64,000 nt of DNA from Streptomyces sp. GESEQ-35. GTDB lineage: Bacteria > Actinomycetota > Actinomycetes > Streptomycetales > Streptomycetaceae. The notes below the pieces were generated by a model. It was given only the letters and a program-made list of their open reading frames with translations, was not told the DNA's origin and did not search any database. The stretch spans positions 43,097 through 107,096 of the forward strand of contig NZ_JAFFSX010000037.1 in NCBI RefSeq assembly GCF_017948485.1. Direction: 5' to 3'. A program made the position numbers and the translations under genes. Below, piece after piece: positions 34,486 to 41,414 of the stretch. Numbering within the stretch: the stretch's first letter is position 1; each line of letters opens with the position of its first letter.

Positions 34486-35577
34486 TCACCGTGCCTGTGC
34501 GGCCGCCCAGCCTTGGGTGGAATCGGTCGTGGCGCGAGCTGCCGCGCGACGTTCTTCGGCTCGGACGGCGAGACGACGGGTCTTGCGACGGACTCGTTCA
34601 CCGAACGCAGTCGGGTCAGAGGCGCCGGCGTGGGCAGCAGCCTCGGTCCAAGTTGCGCCGTCACCGGCAGCCAAGGCGACTACGACCAGACGTTCCTCCG
34701 ACGTCAGGTGGTGCACGATTCGTAGGAGGCGGTCATCGTGGATGGCCATGCCGAGGCAGGCGTCGGACAGGTTGGCCCGGTCGGCGACGAGGTCATAGAG
34801 GCACAGGCCGTCGCCGAGCGGTGCGTCCAGGAGTAGCAGTCGGGAACGCCGGACCCGGCGGCGCCACAAAGGGACGAGTTGGCGGTGGATCGTGTGCGCC
34901 TCGGCGCGCAGCTGGCCAAGGGCCTCTGGTGGCAGACATCCGCGCTCGTCCAGTGGCCTGGTCCAGTCACCCATCAGGGCGGTGGAGACCGCCTCGCACC
35001 AGCGTGTACTCCGGTTCACCCCCAGAACGCGGGCAGCGAAGTTCTCTACCTTGTCCTGTCGATTCTGGAGCGCGTCGGCGCGTGCCTCCAGCGCCGCCAT
35101 CAGATCGGGTACGGGCCCTTCGGTGTCCTTGACCCAGTCCGTGTTGTAGCGGGCGTCCTCGCCAGCACGCAGCCGCACTGTGACGCCTGGGAGGGCGATA
35201 GGTGACTCGGGTTCCAGGGCGGCCATGACGGCGTCCACCGCGGGCTCCCGGATGATGTCTCGCTGATGGCGCTGTACGAGACCGCCGTCGTCAGTCTCGT
35301 ACAGGAAGGCCCCCACAGGGAGGCCCGTCTCCTTGTGGATTCCGCCTGAGGTCGCGCGGACGCGAACTTCGTGGCTCTGGACGTACCACATCGGAGGGAT
35401 CGGTGGGAGTACCGGCTTGTTGAGGACAGATGCGGACGACGTAGCGGTGGTGGAGAGAACGAGATCAGGCACGGTGGGCTCCTGGGGTCGGTTCAGCAGC
35501 TTCACCTCTTCGGTCCCGGCAGATGCCCTGAGCGGCAATAAATCTTGGACGGATTCTGCAGACGGTCGTTGGTCCAT
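34486..35577 (-). CDS. Unknown protein with sigma-70-region-4-like C-terminal HTH
   Basis: 363 residues from ATG 35577. The N-terminal 170 residues are unassigned (PPIPPMWYVQSHEVRVRATS, VRLRAGEDARYN). The C-terminal 70 (LTSEERLVVVALAAGDGATW, EAAAHAGASDPTAFGERVRR) look like the sigma-factor region 4 HTH. It is paired with a small membrane protein downstream, which could be a regulator/anchor or effector pair. Function unknown. It lies between the L ends at 34171 and 35951. Confidence 0.6.
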   Translation of the reverse strand: MDQRPSAESVQDLLPLRASAGTEEVKLLNRPQEPTVPDLVLSTTATSSASVLNKPVLPPIPPMWYVQSHEVRVRATSGGIHKETGLPVGAFLYETDDGGLVQRHQRDIIREPAVDAVMAALEPESPIALPGVTVRLRAGEDARYNTDWVKDTEGPVPDLMAALEARADALQNRQDKVENFAARVLGVNRSTRWCEAVSTALMGDWTRPLDERGCLPPEALGQLRAEAHTIHRQLVPLWRRRVRRSRLLLLDAPLGDGLCLYDLVADRANLSDACLGMAIHDDRLLRIVHHLTSEERLVVVALAAGDGATWTEAAAHAGASDPTAFGERVRRKTRRLAVRAEERRAAARATTDSTQGWAAAQAR

Positions 35578-35907
35578 CACACGGTAGTTGCGGGCCGAGA
35601 GAGTCGCCTGCGACTCAAGGATGTGCTCTCGCTCTCCACGCCGCCGGGCGGAACCGCTGCCTGATTAGATGGCGTCCCGCCGAGTGGTGTAGCCGATCAA
35701 GCAGGCGGAATCCCCAGGTCGCAGCCCAAAAGTCCTTCGGCGGCGGCCCTGTTGAGGCTCCCCGAGCCGGGACCGGTGGTGGTCACACGACGGCACGCAG
35801 CGGCACGTGTGGGACGGCTCTGAAGCGGAGGCGACAGATCGTGATCGGCTACACCACGACGGGGGACACGACCCCTGATTAGGCGGCGCACGCCGTTCAC
35901 CCTGCAC
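35578..35907. other. Gene-poor stretch before the L end at 35951
   Basis: No convincing gene is seen. A minus-strand frame around 35697-35900 ends in EGLLGCDLGIPPA, but has no start signal or family match and may be a decayed gene end. The L-type transposon terminus follows at 35908. Confidence 0.4.
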
Positions 35908-35951
35908 GACTGGGTTCTGTGTCAACCGCCTTGATTGGTTGGCGAAGGACA
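35908..35951 (-). repeat. L-type transposon end closing the second cassette
   Basis: Reading leftward from 35951 the sequence is TGTCCTTCGCCAACCAATCA, then AGGCGGTTGACACAGAACCCAGTCG. It is diverged from the active L end at 20053 but has the intact TGTCC terminus, and ACTGC follows at 35952-35956. Confidence 0.75.
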
Positions 35952-36010
35952 ACTGCTGGTCTCCGCAGTCCACTTGACGCGTCCGACAGCTACCGAGTCG
36001 TAATCCTTGG

Positions 36011-38701
36011 TTACGGCGTTCCGGTGGCCGCCCGTGACGCGAGCAGAGCGCGTCGATCGATGACCATGCTGCGCCAGCGTTGGCGTACCGTCTGCTGCTC
36101 GTCGAGCCACCGTGCGCGGGAGGGGTCGTCGAGCGGGAGATCGGCCATGAAGTGGGCGATGTCGACGTAGTAGGCGTAGTAGCCCTCACGGGTCAACTCA
36201 CGGAGTCGGCTGATGCTGGAGGCGGCGCCCACCTGGTCGTCGCGGATGGCGTGGTGGAAGGCGCGCGCCAACTCGAGCTTGGCCTGGACGAAGAGCAGAC
36301 CCGACGTACTGATCTCTGCGGCCAGCACCTGTGCCCGGTCCTCGACTCCCGTGTCCGTGCCGGCGTCGCGCAGGAGCGCTGCGATCCGTACGTCCAGAGT
36401 CGCGGCGCGCAGGTCGACTCGGGACAGGAGATGCTCGCCGAGGTCGATCTCATCATCCGTGGTGGGGTCGGTCGTGAAGGCGAGTGTGAAGGCCCGCATA
36501 GCCTGTGACATGGCGGCCTCCCCGCTCTTGCCGTGCTCCTCACCCTCCGCGCGGGCCGCCCCGAAAGCCTCCGCAGCCAAGGCCATGTCGCCCTGTACCC
36601 ATCGCACGTCGCCCACGACGCGATGGTGCCGACCCGCCCAGCCCAATTGCTCGGCGACCTCAAGCACGGTCGGGAAATCACCGGCGAGCCGGGAGAGATG
36701 GGCGAGCCCACGGCGAGCGTTCGCCGCGAGACGTCCGCCACCCGCGGCGACCAGCTGCATCCCCTGGCGGGATCCCTCGGTGTGCCCGAGGTCGCGCTGC
36801 GCCTTGGCCCGGTAGTAGATGGCCACCTCGTGAAGTTCCGCGGGCAGCAACCCAGTGTCAGCGACTGCGACCAGGCGCTCCACGGTGCGGGCGCGGTTCT
36901 CATGCTGCCTGCGGGCGAGCGCGCTGAGCAACTCCACAAGCACGTCAGCGGCTGTGGCCGTGACACCCTCCGCTTCGGGGCTGGCGGCCAGGTCGAGCGG
37001 CTCCCATACGGAGTCGCCGATGTACGTCCAGGCGGCCTCGATGAGCCAGCCGAGGTCGAGACGGTAGTCGCGGGCGATGGTTAGTCCCTGGCGCAAGCAG
37101 CCTACGAGGAGCAGGCGATCGTGGTCCGAGCCACTGCTCCACTGCTCCCCGAGGGCGATGAGCGCCCGGACGGCGGCCTGCTGCCAGTCGGCCGGAGACC
37201 ACCGGTCGTCGGTCTGGTCGTCGGCGCCCCGGATCGTCGCGCGGATCAGGGCGTGCAGGTGGAAGGGCCACAGGCCGAACGGCGTCTCCCGTACGAAGGG
37301 ACGCTCGACGAGCCGCAGCGCCGGCGCCTCTTGGGGCAGACCTGCGGCCCGGGTCGCCAGGGCGACGTCGAAGGAGGAGAAGAGGCTGGCGGAACGCAGG
37401 ACATGGCGCTCAGGGGCGGTGAGGTCGGAGAGAGTGCGGGCGATCAACGCGGGGAAGTCGTGGTCGAAGTCGGCTGGCTGTGGGGTGTTCCCGCTGCGTC
37501 GGATCTCCAGGAACCTCATCACGGAGAGGTCCAGGTACAACGGCAGACCGTGCGAGCGCTGCCCGATCACCCTGCGGATAGCATCGCTGATGAGAGGGCG
37601 GCCGTTTACGGAGAGGCGGCGGGCAAGGTAGTCGTCGCAGTCCTCGAAAGAGAAGTCGCCGATCAGCATCTGCCGTTCACGGCTACGGGCAGAGGGCTCG
37701 GTGCGCGCCCGGGGAATGTCGTGAACAAGGAGGCCGGGCCAGGCGGAGGGGCCGGTGAAGTCGAGCTGGCCCTGAAGGGCTTCGTCGGCCCACTGCAGGC
37801 GGGAGCGTCCGGTAATAACGAAGAAGGCGTTCGGCATCAGCCACACCAGGCGCTGCAGGAGCCGTTCGAAGTCCCGATGGGTACGGTCTCCGATCTCCTC
37901 GAAAGCATCCAGCAAGATCACCGGAGTCACCTTCTTCGCGGCGGGTAGCCGGGCAAGCTCCCAAGCGAGCAGGTGCGGGTAGTAGGACAGAGAGTCCAGA
38001 TCCGGTTCGCTCTCCAGGAGATCGGCCAGGCGCGCGCAGCCGGAGAGCGCCCGCACTGTCTGTCGACGTTCGCGCAGCGCTCCTACGAGGGCCCCGGTCA
38101 CCTGCCCGATCGCAGAGCCCACCGTGCCGGGCAGCAGCAGGGCTTGGGCGACGTCGGCGAGCGCGGACTGCATCTGCTGCGGCAGCGCCTTCCCGAACCG
38201 GGCTGCCAGGCCCCCGCGGTTGAGGAAGTCCTCCAGCGGATCCCCTGGATGCTGGTGCTCCCAGTAGCGGCGCAACGCCAAATCGAAGGCAGGCAGAGGC
38301 CGGCCGATCCCGGCCAGCGCGAGGCGCACGCTGAGCACGACCTTCTCGAAGTCGGGATTCGCGGAGCGCGCGAGATCGATCCGTACGGGCAGGATCCGCG
38401 CTCCGCCCCAAACGGGGGCGCCCCATTGAGCGGGGCGCTGCCCCGGGTCGACGAGGGACGCCTCGAACTTGCGCGACAGAGTGGACTTCCCGATGCCGCC
38501 GATCCCATGGAAGACGACGACGTTGTCCCGAGCGGCCTCCAGGTCATCGGCAGCAAAGGCAGGGCTGTTGACATGCCGTACGTGCTTGGTGAGCGCAGTC
38601 ACCACGAATCCCCACTGCGCCTGCCGGTTTGTGAACGCCTCCGCGGCCCCGAGCGTGCGGTCGTTCGTACTGAACAGCGCTCGCAGATCCCGACTTGCCA
38701 C
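36011..38701 (-). CDS. STAND-type NTPase, probable antiphage protein
   Basis: 896 residues from GTG 38701 with GGTGGGGG upstream. GTG 38713 is possible. A P-loop VVVFHGIGGIGKSTL is at about 61-75, Walker B VTPVILLDAFEEI at about 265, then the VITGRSRL sensor-like motif. Winged-helix and long TPR-like helical repeats follow to the end. This NB-ARC-like layout is that of STAND NTPases, many of which (Avs and relatives) sense phage proteins. No N-terminal effector domain is recognised. Divergent from the Abi-type gene 200 bp away, so the two may form a defence unit. Confidence 0.75.
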   Translation of the reverse strand: MASRDLRALFSTNDRTLGAAEAFTNRQAQWGFVVTALTKHVRHVNSPAFAADDLEAARDNVVVFHGIGGIGKSTLSRKFEASLVDPGQRPAQWGAPVWGGARILPVRIDLARSANPDFEKVVLSVRLALAGIGRPLPAFDLALRRYWEHQHPGDPLEDFLNRGGLAARFGKALPQQMQSALADVAQALLLPGTVGSAIGQVTGALVGALRERRQTVRALSGCARLADLLESEPDLDSLSYYPHLLAWELARLPAAKKVTPVILLDAFEEIGDRTHRDFERLLQRLVWLMPNAFFVITGRSRLQWADEALQGQLDFTGPSAWPGLLVHDIPRARTEPSARSRERQMLIGDFSFEDCDDYLARRLSVNGRPLISDAIRRVIGQRSHGLPLYLDLSVMRFLEIRRSGNTPQPADFDHDFPALIARTLSDLTAPERHVLRSASLFSSFDVALATRAAGLPQEAPALRLVERPFVRETPFGLWPFHLHALIRATIRGADDQTDDRWSPADWQQAAVRALIALGEQWSSGSDHDRLLLVGCLRQGLTIARDYRLDLGWLIEAAWTYIGDSVWEPLDLAASPEAEGVTATAADVLVELLSALARRQHENRARTVERLVAVADTGLLPAELHEVAIYYRAKAQRDLGHTEGSRQGMQLVAAGGGRLAANARRGLAHLSRLAGDFPTVLEVAEQLGWAGRHHRVVGDVRWVQGDMALAAEAFGAARAEGEEHGKSGEAAMSQAMRAFTLAFTTDPTTDDEIDLGEHLLSRVDLRAATLDVRIAALLRDAGTDTGVEDRAQVLAAEISTSGLLFVQAKLELARAFHHAIRDDQVGAASSISRLRELTREGYYAYYVDIAHFMADLPLDDPSRARWLDEQQTVRQRWRSMVIDRRALLASRAATGTP

Positions 38702-38904
38702 ACCAGCCCCCACCGAAGGTCACCAGCTGCCAACTTATGCCCGCCCCAGTCCTGTTGGGGAAGGATCCCTGAAGACGGCCGCGCCCGCACCAGGGCGCAC
38801 TGCCACCGCATGACGGCTGACTGGGGTGACCATCGCGTCTGGACCAGATGTCGCGCTGTGAAAAGACCGTGACGGCCGTCGACATCTGCTCCTATCGTCA
38901 GACC

Positions 38905-39765
38905 ATGACCGTCACCGCAAGGCGGGAGCTGGTGAGCCCCGCGACCCGCAACGCCTTCCGCTCTCTGGCCACGGACCTGACCATTCGGATCGTGGCCGAC
39001 TTGTGGGAGGACCACGGGTTCGCACCCATTCCTCCGGATGAGCTGAAGTACCAGGACTCGGGCCAGCGACGGACCGAGTTCATGCTCTATGCGGAGGGTG
39101 TGGACTGGTCTGATCCGAACCAGGTGCGGCGCGTGCTCCTGGTCTTCGAGGACTTCATCCGCGCCTACCGGACCCCGGACGATCAAGGGACGCCGAAGTG
39201 GTTGGACGACATTAGGGTGCGCCTGGAGCGGGACGGCTTCGCGCTCGACGAGGAGGGAAGGATCTCCTGGTCCAACCCGCCGGTGCTCGTCCGTGATCTG
39301 AGCACTCTGAGCGACGCCTCGGGCATCACGATCGAGCTAGAGCGCATTCGGAGGGACCTGACCACGGATCCTCACGGGGCCATCGGCGCGGCAAAGCAGC
39401 TCATTGAGGCGACCGCGAAGACCGCCCTTGGCGAGCTGAACATCGAGGTCGACAAGAACGCAGCGCTCCCCGCGCTCATCAGCACGGTCCAGAAGGCGCT
39501 GAAGCTCGACGCCGGCTCGGCACCCGACGGACCTGATGGCAGCAAAGCCGTAAAGAAGATCCTTTCGGGGTCGGTGAACATCGCGGTCGGAGTCGCCGAG
39601 CTACGCAACCAGGGTTTCGGCAGCGGTCACGGTCAGGCAAGCGCGCCGTCGGGCCTTGGAGTGCGACATGCCCGCCTGACAGTCAACGCTGCCGTCACCT
39701 GGTGCGAGTTGATTCTCGACACTCTGGCGGACCCCACCGCACCGTGGCGCAAGACCCAGGTCTAA
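38905..39765 (+). CDS. Abi_C domain (abortive-infection type) protein
   Basis: 286 residues from ATG 38905. The C-terminal 130 residues match the abortive infection C-terminal domain (Abi_C): IGAAKQLIEATAKTAL, NIAVGVAELRNQGFGSGHG and RHARLTVNAAVTW. The N-terminal part (about 1-140) is unassigned. Proteins with this domain are linked to phage exclusion in other bacteria. It sits at the right edge of element A, divergent from the STAND NTPase, a position typical of defence cargo. Confidence 0.8.
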   Translation: MTVTARRELVSPATRNAFRSLATDLTIRIVADLWEDHGFAPIPPDELKYQDSGQRRTEFMLYAEGVDWSDPNQVRRVLLVFEDFIRAYRTPDDQGTPKWLDDIRVRLERDGFALDEEGRISWSNPPVLVRDLSTLSDASGITIELERIRRDLTTDPHGAIGAAKQLIEATAKTALGELNIEVDKNAALPALISTVQKALKLDAGSAPDGPDGSKAVKKILSGSVNIAVGVAELRNQGFGSGHGQASAPSGLGVRHARLTVNAAVTWCELILDTLADPTAPWRKTQV

Positions 39766-39999
39766 TCGCTCCGACCAACGCACACAGGACCCTGCAGCGG
39801 ATCGCGCGAACTTGCTTCCGCAATGCGCCTTGCAGTTGCGGCTCGGATGCGACGTCCCAGGCGTACGTCCGGCGCTGGGAGAATTCTGGGAGATGATCTT
39901 CCCCCGGAGACCAGCCGAGACCTCGCCGCACCATCTCAGACCGATGCCCTGACCTGCACTTTTACAAGATCCGCAGGTGTCGATCTTGCCCGAACCTCA

Positions 40000-40042
40000 T
40001 TCGGGACGAAGAGGTCGTGGGTTCAAATCCCGCCACCCCGAC
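40000..40042 (+). other. tRNA-Pro (anticodon CGG) 3' fragment: attachment site
   Basis: TTCGGGACGAAG (anticodon loop and 3' stem), then GTGGGTTCAAATCCCGC (T arm) and the acceptor strand ending CACCCCGAC, match the 3' half of the Streptomyces tRNA-Pro(CGG) gene. The 5' half is absent, so it is not a functional tRNA. pSAM2 is known to integrate in tRNA-Pro and to duplicate this part. The fragment therefore marks an att core, either the right end of element A or the junction of A with B. Confidence 0.8.
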
Positions 40043-40056
40043 AGAGAAGTACCAGG

Positions 40057-40092
40057 TCAGGGGCCTGATCCGCTTAGCGGGTCGGCCCCTGA
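40057..40092 (+). terminator. Hairpin following the tRNA-Pro fragment
   Basis: TCAGGGGCC (40057-40065) pairs with GGCCCCTGA (40084-40092), and the inner GATCCGC / GCGGGTC extends the stem. The position 14 nt beyond the tRNA end suggests the native terminator of the tRNA-Pro gene. Confidence 0.6.
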
Positions 40093-40112
40093 GTGGTTCT
40101 CTGGGGCATCTT

Positions 40113-40160
40113 GGGAGCCGTTTGGGAGCCGCGTTCGAGATCCGCTCCCAAACGGCTCCC
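40113..40160. repeat. 17-bp perfect inverted repeat beside the att site
   Basis: GGGAGCCGTTTGGGAGC (40113-40129) and its complement GCTCCCAAACGGCTCCC (40144-40160) flank a 14-nt spacer. Each arm contains a near-direct repeat of TTGGGAGCCG. It may hold integrase or excisionase arm sites of attP. A terminator is the alternative. Apart from this, the tRNA fragment and its hairpin, nothing else is seen in 39766-40462. Confidence 0.45.
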
Positions 40161-40462
40161 GATCTTCGAGGGCATCGGCACCGCAGCTCGTCTCAGAAAC
40201 GACGGCGCATGGGGAGGCGACCCGCGCGACGACCGGCGATCTGATCTCGATTCGTACGGTCCGGCCCGCTCGGGCTAGTGCAGTTTCCTACCTGAAGGTC
40301 GCGCCAGCCCTGCGCATGCACCTCAGCGAGCGAAACAGCTGAATCATCCCGACACGCCACACTAAAATCCGGCAAAGCGACTCCATAACCCCCGGGGACA
40401 CTTCAGACACCGGTGCATACGGCGTCGACTAGAACCACGACCGCCTGTGGAGAAAGTCCCCG

Positions 40463-41353
40463 ATGACGATGACTACGCCCACGTCACATGACCGATGTGA
40501 CTGCGTTGGTCGGCCGAAAGTGGCTCTTGGGTGCGACTGCGGTGTAGAGGACATCCTCCATGACCACCTACACAGGTCCCGTTATCTACGGCACCTGACG
40601 CTCACACTTTCGGACTCCGCTGGATCGGCTCCGGCCGCTCCCGTCCCGCGCGTGATAGTCCAGTTCTGGGACAACCCTGCACGGATCCCCACGGACGTGC
40701 TGGAGTGCATGGCGAGTTGGGCCGCGTTAGAAAGGCAGGGCTTTCGCCGAGAGGTATACGGAGACGAGTCCGCACGCTTGTTCATCGGAGCTGCATACGA
40801 TGCTGCGCATGTGGCAGCCTTCGATGCCTGCCCGCACCCGGCGATGCGCAGCGACTACTTCCGGTTGTGCTACCTGGCCATCAATGGTGGTTTCTACATC
40901 GATGCGGATGACGCGTACCAAGGCGCCGACTGGAAGCCGCTCTTCCGGGACTCCCGGCTCCGGCTCCAGGCGCTGTGCTACGACACTGTGGCCGACTCCA
41001 TGGTGGACCCGCCTCAATCGATGACAGACGACAGCGATGCAGACACGAGGATCCATTACGTCAATAACACACCGATCATCGCGCCAGCAGGTCATCCGGT
41101 CGTCCTCGCAGCGCTCAAGGCGAGCACAGTGGCGGTCCTCGGTCACCCGGGCGGGCCGGTCGATATCCAGTCGATGACGGGACCCGGCAACCTCACGATG
41201 GCGCTTGCGCGCTACGCCCTTTCGCGAGAACGGCTCGGCCAGCCGATCGACGTCGAGGTCCTCTGTAAATGGAACACCATCGCTGTGAGCCAGTGGCCGC
41301 TCAGCTACCGCAACGATGAGCGGAACTGGCGCCTATGGCGCCAGGACGGGTGA
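40463..41353 (+). CDS. GT32-like glycosyltransferase (DXD sugar transferase)
   Basis: 296 residues. After about 60 residues without motif the catalytic domain starts with PRVIVQFWDNPARIP. RSDYFRLCYLAINGGFYIDADD follows, with Asp147-x-Asp149 binding a metal/nucleotide sugar, and later NNTPIIAPAGHPVV. This is the Och1/capsular-polysaccharide family. It precedes the three-domain GT/GH16 protein, implying joint work on a surface glycan. Confidence 0.85.
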   Translation: MTMTTPTSHDRCDCVGRPKVALGCDCGVEDILHDHLHRSRYLRHLTLTLSDSAGSAPAAPVPRVIVQFWDNPARIPTDVLECMASWAALERQGFRREVYGDESARLFIGAAYDAAHVAAFDACPHPAMRSDYFRLCYLAINGGFYIDADDAYQGADWKPLFRDSRLRLQALCYDTVADSMVDPPQSMTDDSDADTRIHYVNNTPIIAPAGHPVVLAALKASTVAVLGHPGGPVDIQSMTGPGNLTMALARYALSRERLGQPIDVEVLCKWNTIAVSQWPLSYRNDERNWRLWRQDG

Positions 41354-41414
41354 CGAGCCAACGACTCCCGCCCACCCCTTCCTTCCACGAACGACAGCCG
41401 AGACCCCTGCCACG

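Larger units (their letters stand above)
30882..35951. mobile_element. Second Tn7-like cassette, abutting the first
   Basis: An R-type end TGTCCGTTGACAGC starts at 30882, immediately after the shared ACTGC (30877-30881). An L-type end finishes at 35951 and is followed by ACTGC (35952-35956). Two ACTGC-flanked elements are thus in tandem. The R end is split by the nested element 30896-32557. After removing that and one ACAGC copy it reads TGTCCGTTGACAGCATGGTT, then AGTC. No tns genes are inside. Two additional L ends at 34.1 kb show that the interior is itself composite. Confidence 0.7.
1..40042. mobile_element. Integrative element A (AICE/IME type), left end outside window
   Basis: Integrase, excisionase, repressor, DUF3631 ATPase, DUF2637 membrane protein, MobC and MobA lie together at 771-8316, and cargo follows. 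The right boundary is inferred from the 3' fragment of a tRNA-Pro gene at 40000-40042. A plus-strand 3' tRNA fragment marks the right junction of an element inserted in a plus-strand tRNA gene. The intact tRNA expected at the left end is not in the window, so the element should begin before base 1. Whether the partial gene at the window start belongs to it is unknown. Confidence 0.6.

Noticed and set aside
34171..35951. Interpretation of this segment as one simple transposon
   Set aside because: Both ends are L type and the flanks (CCAGT, ACTGC) do not form a duplication. The duplication partner of 35951 is at 30877.
40000..40042. Functional tRNA-Pro gene
   Set aside because: The acceptor 5' strand, D arm and 5' anticodon stem are absent upstream of 40000.
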